Positions 1 through 11,810 of a DNA stretch of 64,000 nt are shown one piece after another. Position numbers and translations under genes: made by a program. Source of the DNA: Scalesia atractyloides (lineage: Eukaryota > Streptophyta > Magnoliopsida > Asterales > Asteraceae); NCBI GenBank assembly GCA_947069175.1, contig CAMTDV010000017.1, positions 50,725,137-50,789,136 on the forward strand, given 5' to 3'. The stretch's first letter is position 1. Every line of letters begins with the position of its first letter. The notes under the pieces are model-generated. The model was not told the origin of the DNA. It saw only the letters and a program-made list of their open reading frames with translations, and ran no database searches.

Positions 1-591
1 GTTTGTGCCAGATCACAGTCATTGCCAAGAAAATCAGACCTTATTGCTGTAAAAAGGATATTCAGATACATAAAAGGTGCTCCCACACTTGGTATCTGGT
101 ATCCAGCTAATGGTAACATTGAGCTTGCAGGATATTATGATAGTGACTTTGCTGGATGTAAAACAAAAAGGAAGTCCACATCTGGGGGAGCCCAATTCCT
201 AGGAGATTGCGTAGTGTCTTGGCAAAGCAAAAAGCAAGTTGTAGTATCCACATCCAATGCTAAAGCAGAATATATAGCTGTTGCAAGTTACACTGCTCGA
301 ATTTTGTGGCTTCAAAATCAACTTCTGGATTTTGGTGTGACTGCCTTGAGGACTCCTCTCAAAATTGATAGTCAAGCAGCAGAAAACATCATCAAAAATC
401 CAGTTTCACATTCAACCACCAAGCACATTGACATCAGACATCACTTTGTGAGGGATTGCTATGAAAAAGGTCTGATTTCTTTACAACATGTCCATACCAA
501 GGATCAACTAGCAGATGTGTTGACAAAAGCACTTGATGCTTCCACATTTGACAGTTTGATTTCTAGGCTTGGAATGCTAAACATGGATTAA
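1..591 (+). CDS. Ty1/copia pol, C-terminal RNase H end (partial)
   Basis: The frame is open from the first base and ends at TAA 589-591, so this is the 3' end of a pol polyprotein that begins upstream of the window. The visible part covers the last residues of the reverse transcriptase connection (KRIFRYIKG) and the RNase H domain, which removes the RNA strand during cDNA synthesis. Motifs seen are DSDFAGC, TSGGAQFLG, SWQSKKQ, the Asp of KIDSQAAENI, and the closing KHIDIRHHFVRD and DQLADVLTKAL, typical of plant copia. The usual EAEY motif reads KAEY, so an acidic active-site residue may be lost. No stop or frameshift is seen in these 197 codons. The next reading frame starts 430 bp downstream, before the LTR, as in copia elements with an extra 3' ORF (Sirevirus-like layout). 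Confidence 0.93.
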   Translation, partial: VCARSQSLPRKSDLIAVKRIFRYIKGAPTLGIWYPANGNIELAGYYDSDFAGCKTKRKSTSGGAQFLGDCVVSWQSKKQVVVSTSNAKAEYIAVASYTARILWLQNQLLDFGVTALRTPLKIDSQAAENIIKNPVSHSTTKHIDIRHHFVRDCYEKGLISLQHVHTKDQLADVLTKALDASTFDSLISRLGMLNMD

Positions 592-1021
592 AAACAAATT
601 TTCTTGTGATCCATGTGTAAATAGCAATAAAATGTTTTTCGAAAATCAGAAATTCATCCTTAAAAATTGTTAAAATTGAATTTCTCAATAAATCCTTAAA
701 GTCTGTTCAAAGCTCTGATAGCACAAAAACACTGTTGTTTAGGAAAATCTATCCACTGATGCAAACCTCTGATAGTGTTTAAAATTTGGTCACAACCACT
801 GATAGATTGCTCTAACAGTGGTTAGTCAAACAACTGCTTTCCATTGTCAAACAGAGGTTACACGTGGACATATGTTACTCGACAGATGTTGCATCAGATG
901 CCACGTCATTTGCACTTTTTGAAAAACCCTATAAAACCCTGTTCTATCCCCAAACAGAGGTTTCACTTTTTTGTGCGATTTCAAAATTTTAAAGCCCTTC
1001 TCTCAAAAATCTTCCAAAATC
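592..1021 (+). promoter_or_regulatory. Copia spacer between pol and 3' ORF, candidate internal promoter
   Basis: No coding potential. It contains several copies of a CTGATAG-type motif (near 713, 765 and 797) that also occurs in the element's LTR (near 4959 and 5027). A TATAAAA box at 930-936 lies 86 bp before the ATG at 1022 and is followed by CTATCC and ACAGA, the same order of words as after TATAAATA at 4983-4990 in the LTR. I infer a diverged copy of the LTR promoter that could drive a separate transcript of the downstream frame. Confidence 0.45.
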
Positions 1022-4000
1022 ATGGCTCCTAAAACCAAATCGAAGAAGAAATCGACACAAGAACAAACCCCATTTATCCTAATCATCAAAACACCACATA
1101 ACTACACTGCTATTCTCAAAGAAACCGATGCAAACACTCGCTATCATTCAATGATCCGGATTCTGAAAGAATCATTATTTAAGCACATGTCGGAAGTCAA
1201 AGCCCTAGTTTAGATCGACTCTTTAAGAGAATTTTGGGCAAATGCTAAAGTAAACTCATCCGCTGATGGTGTGCCCTATTCCATCACTTTCAAAGTTGGT
1301 GGCACATGGATGCAAATAAGCCCACAATCTATCTCCCAAGTTTTCATGTTAAATGATATGCAACATCCGGTATCATTTCCTTTGAGGGAGATGCAACATG
1401 AGTTTGTTGAAAGAGGTTACACCGGGCAGTTGAAAGGTATAACAATCTTCAAACCCAATTTTCCTGCAGAGATGAAATTCTTTTTTCACACATTGCTTAC
1501 CTGTGTCTCTGTAAAAACTACTGCTTTTAATGGGATCCCTTTAAACATGCAATATCTGGGATTTACAATCTTAACTGACTCAGATTTTAACCTTTCCCAG
1601 GTATTATTCAATGATCTCATTAATAATTTTATAAATATTGAAAAAAGAAAAGCTTTCTTGATACATCCTCGATTCTTGAGTGTTTACTTGCAAGACCAGA
1701 TTAAATCAGATGCAAGTAAACAAGGCGCCGTAACCATCCCTGGCCGCCTCAATCATGAAACCTTTACACAAATAACAAATCAAGACAAAGTTTCCAAAAC
1801 AGAAGCAGAGGAGGCTAAGCCTATTTTACAAGAACAAAATGTTCAAGCTCAACCTTCGGCTGCTAAGCCTACTGCTCTAGGTGATCAGGGCGTCACAACC
1901 GCTGCCCTGAAACCCACACCTAAAATCTCCATAAAGAAACCATCCAGAGCATCCCGAAAATCCACCAAACCCAAAAAGGGTCCTCTGGAAGATGAGATCC
2001 TAGAGGTAAACCTGGTGACAACACCAAAGTCACCAACCACTGCTGCTACTTCTTCACAGCAGATGGTAGAAAGATCTCAACCCGATTTTGAAACTCCTCC
2101 TGCATCCTCACAAAAGGATCAGGTTGTAGGCAGAGGGACACCGAATTATGAAGCTCTAGGACCACTTGGTTCTATCTTCCACAGCCCCTCTCCCAGGGCA
2201 ATGTCACTTTCTACACAGCCACTCTCACCATTGACATCACTTCCACCAACAATGTTACCCTTGCTGAATGCAATAGCTATTGAGCAGACATTATCCAGCA
2301 CTTCTCACCAACTCATCAATGAGAATATACTCCAATAAGAAGCTGGGTCTGACTTATTTCTAATTGCTAGCCCGTGAGCAAATGAAGAGGCTACATCCCT
2401 TGGGTTACATGTAACCCTTGGTGATAGTTCAACAATGGCAGCCACTACAATTGCTGAACTCCAAAGTTCTCAATTGGATAGTGGTTACATAGCTAAGTCC
2501 TTGTTGAAGGCAACCACTGCTGAGGCTACTAAGGTAACCTCTATTCCAGTGGGAAGTCCCCAGAACCAAGACAAAGGGGCACCTAAGATTGAAGCAAGTG
2601 GCAAAACACATGCTCATGATATCTTAGATAAAACTACCACATCTGGTAAGAGTTCAGATGATCCTATTAAGTTAGGTGATGAGCTAAAATACCAGAAATT
2701 GACGGAGAGGGTTACCAAAATTGAAACCACTGTTGATGAAATTAAAGATCTTTTGAAACAGTTGATCACTATTCAGAGCCAAGCCCCTGTTCCAACCACT
2801 GCTGAGCTCATATCTACAATAAATTCAATCTTCCAACAAGAAAAACATTTCCTGGAGCAAAAACATAAACATCAGATGATGGAACTCAGTAATATGGTTG
2901 ATGCAAGATATAATGATACTGCTGCAGTTATCAAGGCAATCAAAGCCCACTTGCTCACCACCGCTGGTAAATCTCCTCCTACTGTCATTTTTGTGAGTCC
3001 AGATGAAGCCAAAAGGGGGAGAAACCTTTGTGAAAAGAAAAGTTGAAGATGGATGATACACAGGCAAGGCCTACAGTTAATATCCCTAAGCCAGATGGCT
3101 CAAAGAAACCAGACTCAACTGAAGATATCCTGGCAAGGGCAAAGATGTCTCACAAGAAGACTGTGTTTGATGAAGGCAAGGTGTTGGTTGAGAAAAATAT
3201 TGATCAACAGTTAGGAAAGGGGGACTGGTACCTCAACAAAGAGGAGATCTTCTACAAAAGCAAGACAACCAGAATCCACACCTCTCAAAACTAAAGTTGC
3301 TACCAATCCAACCACAAAAACCTCTGTCATCACAAAATCAACCACATCTTCTCACACAACTCCCATATCCACCCCAACAGATGTTACAGCAACTGTTGTG
3401 CCAACATTTGTTGACACAGCAGAGGTTGTAGCAGATGTTACCGCAACCACTGCCATCATCACCTTTCCAACTTCCACACAACTACTACCAACACCACCCA
3501 GAATTCCAAGCCATCCATCGTCACCATCAATCAGTTTTAAGAGAAGGAAGGTAACAAAGGTCATAAATGAAGAAGAGATCCCTGCTCCTATGCCTCTTGC
3601 ATCTGCACTAATGTTAAATCTAACCTCTGCTTCCCCAACTATAACATTTGTTCCTTCAAAAGAAATGGTTCCTGCAGCTATAAAGTTTCCTCTTGATTTG
3701 CCTGCAGTTGGGAAAGAAATCAAGTCTTTCTACGCTGAAGAAGATCCAAACAAAAGACATTTCCCATCTCTTCAAGGTTATCCAAAGCCTGCAAATATTG
3801 ATAAGTATCTGGAACTCAAAGAAAGGCAGGCAGAGGATATTGCTAAGAAGTTGTCTGAAGGCAAAAGTGATAGAGAAGTGCAGAACCAATTCCAGTTTTA
3901 GCTGAGCAAAGTCCAATCACTGGAAAGATTTTCAAAGAATCTATCAAATCAGATTTCTGAAGCAGATGACAAATTTTTGAAAGATAAGTACATCTCTCAC

Positions 4001-4837
4001 ATCATGGAATACAAGAAATATGCTGCAACTAGGGCACATTTCAAAGATTGGTCTGTGAGTGAGCTTCAAGAAGAAACTACAAGAATACAAGAACAACTAA
4101 AAGATCCTCACAACAAACCTACTTGCCCATATTAGAACAAATACAAAAAGAATGTACCTGAAAAGACCCTGAAGCTCAGAAGAATGAAAGAAAAGCTAAT
4201 TTAAAATCATTATGGGTCAAAGAACCAGGTAATGAGATGGGGGGAGTTAAGAGTGTTGGATACCTACAAGAAGCTGGAAGCCAGAAGGAAAAAGGATCCA
4301 TCAATGCCTCCTAAACCTGATTATACCAAAGAAGATGCTGCTCTCAAAGCCCAACTTTCTAAAAGGCCCAGCTCAACATCTGCCCAATCCACACTTGCCT
4401 TGCTAAAGCTAAAAAGGCAAGGGGAGATGTCTGAGAAGGTTGACAGAGAGTTTGAAGAAGTATTCGTCAAAGAAGCTATAAAAAATATGATGAACTATCC
4501 AACAGATGATACAAGTGCCAAGTTGGCAGAAGATCAGACAAGAATAGCTCCTTTTCTAACCTTAGCAATAAAGGCTCCTTCAAGAAAGCCTTCAGACCCA
4601 GAAATTCTAAAGTGGAAGGTCAACAAAGACACCCACGAATTGACTTTGCTCAAGTCTGATGGTAAACCCACTAAACTATCCATGGAAGCTGCTTATGGGC
4701 TTACAGTAGAAGACTTCCACGAACTTATAAGTTTAGAGCTTGAGAAGGATGCTGATGATTTAGAATCTCTTAACTTTGAACTACAATTCAAGGGTCAAAT
4801 AAGAGAATTCTTTCTGAGTAATAAAGATCAAGAATAA
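1022..4837 (+). pseudogene. Copia extra 3' ORF (env-position accessory protein), decayed
   Basis: A frame of roughly 1,270 codons begins at ATG 1022 (MAPKTKSKKK) and returns to the same phase at 1214-2338, 2435-3046, 3398-3901 and 4232-4837. It is broken by an in-frame TAG at 1211-1213, TAA at 2336-2338, further stops near 2375 and 3900-4230, and a phase change near 3010-3290. The first third has a globular domain (LREFWANAKV, FPAEMKFFFHTLL, HPRFLSVYLQDQI). That pattern matches, from memory, the uncharacterised domain found downstream of pol in many Asteraceae copia elements. The middle is low-complexity Pro/Thr/Ser/Lys-rich, and the last part is Lys/Glu-rich and probably coiled coil. Its position matches the env-like ORF of Sireviruses, but I see no signal peptide or transmembrane segment. 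The function is unknown. Confidence 0.8.
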
Positions 4838-4860
4838 GGTGTTTATGGCATCATCTATTC

Positions 4861-4869
4861 CGGGGGGGA
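4861..4869 (+). other. Copia polypurine tract
   Basis: A G-rich run (CGGGGGGGA) lies directly before the LTR start, where plus-strand DNA priming takes place in LTR elements. Confidence 0.75.
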
Positions 4870-5469
4870 TGGTTGGGATTGAACCTTTGGAAAGGAACAG
4901 ATGATAAATAGTCAAAACACACCATCCGAGCTTTGATCCAACCATCAAAGGTTCTAACCGCTGATGAGTATTTACTGCTTTCTATAAATACATTGCTTCC
5001 TATCCTCTGACAGAAGAAACTCTCAACCGCTGATAGAAGATCACAAGAACAAAGGATAGCCAACAGTGCTTAGTTTAGTAGTAGATTAATGTAACAGTGC
5101 TATGCATTGATAGTTAAGTCTAAGTAGTGTTTGTAGTTAGTTACTTTTTGTTAGCTGTCATTATCAACCCTGACGTTATTGAAAGATGGTCAGTGGTTAG
5201 ATAATTAGTATAAATAGGTGCTAAAGGTAACAGTTAACATTTGTCTTCTTAAAAAGATCAATTTCGCATATCTTCTTCATTGCTTACTATCAAACGATCG
5301 TTATTGGGCTAAGGGGGAGTTTGTGAATCACAAGCAATAGTTTAATTACTTAAAAGCATGATGATGATGAAAACAAACGACCGATTGATTGTTGTAAAAG
5401 TTTTCCATTAATCCGCTGCATTTATTTTCTGTTCTCAATCATTTTCCATTACTTGAAACAAAAACAACA
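4870..5469 (+). mobile_element. 3' LTR of the Ty1/copia element
   Basis: About 600 bp starting TGGTTGGGATTGAACC, close to the TGTTGGGATTGAA start common in plant copia LTRs, and ending ACAACA. Two TATA boxes are visible at 4983-4990 and 5209-5216 (both TATAAATA). The right boundary is set where Athila gag coding sequence begins (frame open from 5470). The 5' LTR lies outside the window, so no target duplication can be checked. Confidence 0.8.
5209..5216 (+). promoter_or_regulatory. TATA box in copia LTR
   Basis: TATAAATA followed by a short spacer and an A/G-rich start region. It is one of two candidates in this LTR; the other is at 4983-4990. Confidence 0.5.
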
Positions 5470-6758
5470 ATCAATCCAAACTTAGATCCTGACAAGGCTT
5501 TCACCTGGTATAAAGAGTTGATTCGGAAATGCCCACATCACCAAATTGAAAAGTGGGAATTGGTGAAATGTTTTGTGAGGGGCTTAGATGGGGAAACGTG
5601 GAATCATCTCGAGTCGACGAAAAATGGGACTCTTCCAAGAAATCACGAGGATGATGATTGGGAATTCCTTGAAAGAATGGCTAAGAGAGCCAAAGCTAAG
5701 GAGTTGGCCGACCGGGCCAAGAAGCATCCCATCTCACGGTTGCTTCCCGACCTTGACTCGAACTCTAAGGATCGTATTGCTACTTTAGAACGGGAGTTGG
5801 CCCGTATGAAAAAGAAAGATGTCAATGCGATTCAATTTGCGGTGTGTGAAGATTACGTTGCATCGGTTATAGGATCGAGGAATGTTAAGTGAACATACCA
5901 ATCCACCAAAGAGGTGAACCAAGTGTACGGAGATCGGAAATAATATGATATGAACTCCAACACTTATCACCCAAGTTTGAGAAACCATCCGAACTTTCGG
6001 TATGGTAATGCATCGAATCAAATGAACCCAAATTTCCAACCGGGAAATCAAGGTGGGGGCCAAGGCAGGCCGTCATACCAAAACCACCAAGGTGGTAACC
6101 AAGGGGGTTATCAAAGGAATTACAACCAAGGAGGTAGCTCGGGTATCAAAACTGTGAAGGCAACTATCAACGAGGCTAACACCAAGGTAGTAATGGAAAT
6201 GGGTCGAACAACCAAAGTGAGGGTGGCACTGATTTAAACACCAAGATGGATGCAATGCTCTCGATGATGCAAGAGTCAAAGAAAGAGAATGAAATCTGAG
6301 ACAAGTCACATGAAGCATTGGCAAAGCAAGTGGGCCAACTTGCGAAGGAAATGGCTCAAATGCGGGGAAGCGGAGGAAGGATTCCGAGTGATACCACGGT
6401 GAACCCAAAACATCAAAGTTCATCCGACAAGAACACACGTGAGGTACCGATTAATAAAATTTCTTTATGTAGTAGTCAAGTCATAGATAGTGGTGTTGAG
6501 TCACCACCACCTCAGTTTGTTGAAGGGGTGGTGGAAGATGTTAGTGATGAGGAGGGTGTTGACGGTCAAATGGGTCAAAATAAAAATGTTTCTGAAAATA
6601 ACAAAAATACCCCCATTGTGACCGTCCCTGTCCCATAGGCTAAGGAGAAGGGTGTGGAGGTTAATACCGCCCCTTATCCTGAAGCTTTGTTGGGACCATC
6701 TAAGAAAGTGGTAGCAAAACGTGGCCCACAACAAGAGGAAAATGTGGGAAATCTTTAA
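5470..6758 (+). pseudogene. H gag, 5'-truncated and decayed
   Basis: Structural capsid/nucleocapsid protein of an Athila-like element. The frame enters from the copia junction with DPDKAFTWYKELIRKCPHH and VKCFVRGLDGETWNHL, the retrotransposon gag core. It continues to 6237 through TGA 5890-5892 and a TAA near 5940, with a Gly/Asn/Gln-rich tail (5950-6237). A frameshift near 6240 moves it to the phase of 6318-6638 (KQVGQLAKEMAQM coiled coil, then acidic linker). Stops follow at 6636-6638 and 6756-6758. I see no CCHC knuckle. The N-terminal half is missing because of the copia insertion or an associated deletion. Confidence 0.85.
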
Positions 6759-6769
6759 ACAAGTAAAAA

Positions 6770-7562
6770 TCTATTTACCACTCTTAGATGTAACAAAACA
6801 AATACCCTCATATGCTAAGTACTTCGCGGATCTGTGCAGACAAAAATGAAGTAACAAGTTTCCAAAGAAACTTGATTTGACTGAAAATGTTAGTTTGATT
6901 GTTTCGGGTGCACTTCCACCAAAGCTACAAGATCCGGGGGCGCCCATTATTTCCATTCAAGTGGGTCAGTTCAAAATGACACAGGCACTTTTGGATCTTG
7001 AGGCAAGTGTAAGTATCTTACTGGGTAGTTTGTATGACCAATACGAGTTTGGTCCACTTCAGTCGTCTAATACCACCGTCGTGTTGGCGGACTTGACCCC
7101 TAACTACCTCGCGGGATAGTCACCAATGTGATTGTAAAGGTCGATGACTTTTATTATCCGGTGGATTTCCTTGTACTCGATTATGTTTCTTGGGACCGAA
7201 CTAAGCAACCAACGGTTATTCTCGGTCGACCATTTTTGGCAACATCGAATGCCCAAATCAATTATAAAACGGGTACGGTCGACATGATTTTTGGTAACCA
7301 TCGGTTGCGATTGAATGTTTTTTCGGGATTAACGGATCCTCTAGTTGGTGACGAATGCTACATGGCGGACGTCATTGACGAGTGTATACCTCTATGCGAC
7401 ATTAGTGTCGAAGAGGAAAACGCAATAGAGGAGTGTTTTATGTTTGACAGGTTGCAAATGGAAACGAACCGGAGCATGGATGAGGAGGTGAAGAATGTAG
7501 AGGTTATGGCGGCGAAGGAAGGAAGACTTACTTGGAGACACCAAGTGGAAAGTCCTCCATAA
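6770..7562 (+). pseudogene. H aspartic protease region, decayed
   Basis: The protease cleaves the gag-pol polyprotein. The 6877-7119 segment holds SGALPPKLQDPGAP and ALLDLEASVSILLGSLYD. The active-site box of Athila proteases is DLGAS, and here the Gly has become Glu, so catalysis would be lost. A stop at 7117-7119 and a phase change lead into 7128-7562, with DDFYYPVDFLVLDY, VILGRPFLATSNA and TGTVDMIFG, the C-terminal half of the fold. The last 200 bp is a linker toward RT and ends with TAA at 7560-7562. Confidence 0.85.
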
Positions 7563-7589
7563 AAGATTGATACAAAGCTAAAGCCGTCA

Positions 7590-9104
7590 TTGGTTGAGCC
7601 TCCGATTGTGGAGCTCAAGGTGTTGCCCAAGCAATTGAAATATGCTTATGTGGGTGAGGGCAACACACTCCCGGTTATCATTGCATCAAACTTGACCGGG
7701 GAGCAAGAGGAGAAGCTCATGGGAGTTTTGGTCACCAATAGAGCCGCTATTAGGTGGACCATTGCAGATTTAAAGGGAAGCAGTCCCTCAGTGGTGATGC
7801 ACAAGATCATCACCGAAGATGGTATCACTCCTTCTTGGGACGCACAACGGAGATTGAATCCGAACATGAGAGATGTGGTCAAAAGGAGTTTTTGAAGTGG
7901 CTAGATGCGGGCATTATTTACCCCATTTCTGATAGCCAGTGGGTGAGCCCAACGCAGATAGTTCCAAAAAAGGCGGACATTCAAGTCGTCACTAATGACG
8001 CAGGTGAAGTGGTCGCTACTCGGCCGGTAACCGGGTGGCGGATTTGCATTGACTATAGGAAGTTAAACTCCACAACTTCCAAAGACCATTTCCCTTTACC
8101 GTTTATTGACCAAATTGTTGAGAAGTTAGCGGGTCAAAAGTTTTATTGTTTCTTGGATGGGTATTCGGGTTATAATCAAATTGCTATTCATCCGGAAGAT
8201 CAAGCTAAGACAACGTTTACTTGCCCATACGGTACTTTTGCATTTAGGTGAATGTCGTTTGGGTTATGTAATGCCCCTGCCACCTTCCAAAGGTGTATGA
8301 CGAGCAAATTCTCAGATATGGTGGGGGAGTCCTTAGAGATTTTCATGGATGACTTCTCAATTTTTGGGTTGTCATTTGAAGCTTGCCTTAGTCAATTAGA
8401 AAAGGTTTTAAAAAGATGTGTTGAGAAGAACCTTGTTCTAAGTAGGGAAAAGAGCCATTTCATGGTTCAGGAAGGGATTGTCTTGGGGCATGTTGTGTCC
8501 AGTCGTGGGATAGAGGTCGACCGCGCAAAGGTGCAAGTCATCTCTACTTTACCGTATCCCACGAGTGTTAAGGGGGTTAGATCATTCTTAGGTCATGCGG
8601 GTTTTTATAGAAGGTTCATTAAATGGTTTAGTGATATAACAAAAGCTTTATGTAATTTGTTGCTTAAAGACCAACCGTTTGATTTTAACAAAGAATGTAA
8701 AGATGCCTTTAATGTTTTGAAAGAAAAGTTGGTTGAGGCCCCAATATTGCAATCACCGAATTGGTCTTTATCATTCGAAATTGTGTGTGATGCGAGTGAT
8801 TATGCCATTGGGGCCGTATTGGGTCAAAGGGTGGAAAAGAAACCCGTTGCTATTTACTACGCAAGTAAAACTCTTTCAGATGCGCAATTAAATTAGACAA
8901 CAACTAAGAAAGAGTTACTTGCGGTGTATTTGCATTGGAAAAATTCCGGGCTTACATATGGGGTAATAAGGTTATTATTTATTCTGATCTCACTGCTGTC
9001 AGGTACCTCATGGAGAAAAAAGATGCGAAGCCGAGATTGATTCGATGGGTTCTCTTGCTACAAGAGTTTGACCTAGAGATACGAGACAAAAGGGTAGTGA
9101 AAAT
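7590..9104 (+). pseudogene. H reverse transcriptase and RNase H, decayed
   Basis: RNA-dependent DNA polymerase and RNase H of an Athila-like pol. The pre-RT segment 7590-7895 is followed by a phase change near 7880 to 7887-8896. RT motifs in order: WVSPTQIVPKK, RICIDYRKLN, FCFLDGYSG-type box at about 8150, FGLCNAPATFQRCM at about 8255, and the catalytic FMDD at 8342-8353 (YxDD family). Then come the thumb (SFLGHAGFYRRFIK) and RNase H (VCDASDYAIGAVLGQ, YYASKTL). TGA at 8249-8251 replaces a conserved Arg codon (CGA to TGA) and TAG at 8894-8896 replaces a Tyr. A frameshift near 8930 moves RNase H to the phase of 8935-9138 (YSDLTAVRYLMEKKD). Confidence 0.92.
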
Positions 9105-10518
9105 GTGGTTGAGGACCACTTGTCTCGGTTGTTGGTAGAGGAGGGTTCCTCTCGTGTGGAGATTGATGATACCTTCCCAGGTGAGCATATTATGAAAGTT
9201 TTTGTGTTACCTTGGTATGCTAATATTGTGAACTATTTGGTTACATGTGACTTGCCGGCTCATTGGGATAGGAGGAGGAGATTGCACTTCATGTCTCAAA
9301 TCAAATACTACACGTTGGAGGAGCCGGATTTGTTCAAGATATGTCCGGATCAAGTTGTTCGAAGATGCATTCTCAATGATGAGATCCTGAGTGTTTTGAC
9401 GCACTTGCATTCATTTGCTTGTGGGGGCCATTTCAGTGGTCACAAAACGGGGCACAAAGTGCTCAATAGCGGTATTGGCCGACTATTTTCAAAGACGCAT
9501 TTAACTTTGCATAAAATTGCGTTGAGTGTCAAAAGATAGGGAGTATTTCAAAGAGGAATGAGATGCCCATGCAACCAATTCTCATTGTCGACATTTTCGA
9601 TGTGTGGGGGATCAATTTCATGGGCCCATTCCCGAATTCGCATGGCAACCTATACATTTTGGTGGCGGTCGACTAAGTTTCTAAATGGGTTGAAGCGATT
9701 GCCTCCAAAACCATTAACCATACCGTTGTATGTAGTTTTGTGCAAAACAACATCATTTCGAGATTTGGGATTCCCCGGGTAATCATTAGTGATGGGGGGT
9801 CTCATTTAAGAATTTTAACTTTGGAAAATTATTAAAACGGTATGGTGTTGATCATCGGATTGCTACTCCCTACCACCCACAAACAAGTGGTCAGGTGGAG
9901 GTGTCCAATAGGAAAATCAAGGAAATTTTGCAAAAGAGCGTTTGACCGGACCGAAAGGATTGGTCAACGAAGTTGAATGACGCCTTATGGGCTTATCGAA
10001 CGACACATAAAACACCTATTAGAACCACACCTTACCGCTTAGTTTACGGTAATTGTCACTTGCCGGTTGAACTTGTACATCATGCTTTTTGGGCTATAAA
10101 AGAGGTTAACTTTAAGTATGATGATGCAGGTAAAGAACGCAAGTTGAAACTGTGTGAGTTGGAAGAGCTCCGGGAGGAGGCATATGAGTGTGCTTGAAAG
10201 TACAAGGATGGAATGAAGCAAGCACACGATGCTAAGTTAAGGCCGAAGGAGTTCGTGGTGGGTCAAAAGGTTTGGTTCTATAACTCACGGCTCAAATTCT
10301 TCCTGGGTAAGCTAAAAAGTAAGTGGATGGTCCCATACGTGATCACATGGGTCGGGAAATTAGGAGATGTTACCATTCAAGACCCGAAGGGTGGGTCGAA
10401 GCAAACGGTTAATGATCATTGTCTTAAATTGTTTCTCGATGGCAATGGAGAGAAGAATCAAGTAAACACGGAGTTGGTAAGCTTCTTGGTAAGCGTACCA
10501 AATTACGAGGTTAATTGA
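9105..10518 (+). pseudogene. H integrase, decayed
   Basis: Integrase inserts the cDNA into the genome. The zinc-binding region (HLHSFACGGHFSGHKTG) is at about 9400-9460; its Cys pair lies in another phase after a frameshift near 9500. In the catalytic core, WGINFMGPFP has Asn where the first catalytic Asp is expected. A TAA near 9675 and frameshifts near 9780-9840 follow (FGIPRVIISDGG-type box). The later part is readable at 9973-10197 (ALWAYRTTHKTPI, YRLVYG) and 10213-10518 (GQKVWFYNSRLK, KLKSKWMVPYVI), separated by a TGA at 10195-10197. The last stop is at 10516-10518. Confidence 0.9.
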
Positions 10519-11810
10519 GAACCGTAACATGTTTTGTAGAGTCTTGTATTTTTTTATTGTTTGGTTGCATTGTTTTAGTGTACTTGTTGCTTATTTTTTT
10601 CGTTCTACTAATTCCCTCTGATATGTGAGGTTCCGGGAATCACAAATGAGTCATGAAGCTACGAGGTATGTTTTTATGTGTATTAGGGACAATACACGAC
10701 TATTCGGGGGTGGTAGCATCGTTAAACGATAGGTTCTTAGTGAGATTTAAAACCAAAAATTTCGCAAAAAGATTTTTAATAATTTTTAGGATTTTAGTTA
10801 GTATAGGCCTCTTTTGTAAAAAGTTCATTTTTTTTACCTGTATTTTCGTAAAAAAATGCATTTAGGAGTGGCGTCGGTGACGGGGCTTTAAGCCGTCGGC
10901 AATAGCTTAGGCCGTCGGGCCAAAACTACACAAGCAAGGGGCGTCGGCGGCGGGTCCCCAGGCCGTCGCCGATAGTGCTCCGATAACTAGCAGACCCTGG
11001 TTCGTGATTTCTTTGTATTTTCGGACCCGGGCTCCTCCAAACCCATTAAAACTCAACCCGATAGTGTCTTTAACCATTTACTTGACACGGTAGACCCCAT
11101 ATCTGATCCATAACTTCAATCTACCACAAAATCATCTGCAATACCTTTCCAATCTCTCTCTTCTCACTTCATCTTCTCCAAAAATCCTCAAGAACCCTAA
11201 ACCTTCATAACTCCTTCAATTCTCCACCAAATCTACTAATTCTTGAGCCAAACTTGCTTAGTTTTCGAGAGGAACAAAACCCCTATCATATCTTTCATCG
11301 ATTCTTGCTTGTTTGCAAGATTTCTGAGTTTAAAATTCGGGTTTTTGAAAGAGTGTTCATCAAGCTTCAAGATTTACAATTTTTTTCTAGTTTCTCTTGC
11401 TTAACAACATCAAAAGTATGGTTTTTACTTAAATTCACGCATGATTATCATATGGTTAGTTGATTTCTTCCAAAATTTATAAACTTCTTATTTAGAGTAG
11501 GTTGTTTATTGCGATTTATTATGTGATTTGGGTGGGTGTTGGACATGCAACAACTGTAGCGATGTGATTGCACTTGTTTGTTTGCGTGATTGAAGATAGA
11601 CATGATGTTGAACCTTGTGAAACTTTTAAGAATTTAAGAGGAAACATTAAAGAATTAGTACTAGATGATAAAGTTTGCTACCTTTTAAGTTTAAACAAGC
11701 TAATTTACATCTAAAACATGATTTTGGTTCAACATTGAATGATATGTTCAAGGTTTGAGATCGTTGAAATTTGGTTATACTGATTACTCTTTTTGTATAT
11801 GATTGTAGCC
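10519..11810 (+). promoter_or_regulatory. H spacer between pol and env-position ORF, CG-rich palindromes and UTR-like leader
   Basis: No coding frame. At 10862-10985 there are five or so CG-rich words of the GCCGTCGGCGACG type, the same words that cluster in the H LTR at 52290-52450. They are followed by a pyrimidine-rich leader-like stretch (about 11100-11260). A candidate intron runs from GTTAGT at about 11456 to TTGTAG at about 11808, with a CTGAT branch-like word about 28 bp before the acceptor. The ATG of the next frame follows two bases after the acceptor. This looks like a promoter and 5' UTR for a separate downstream transcript. Confidence 0.45.
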
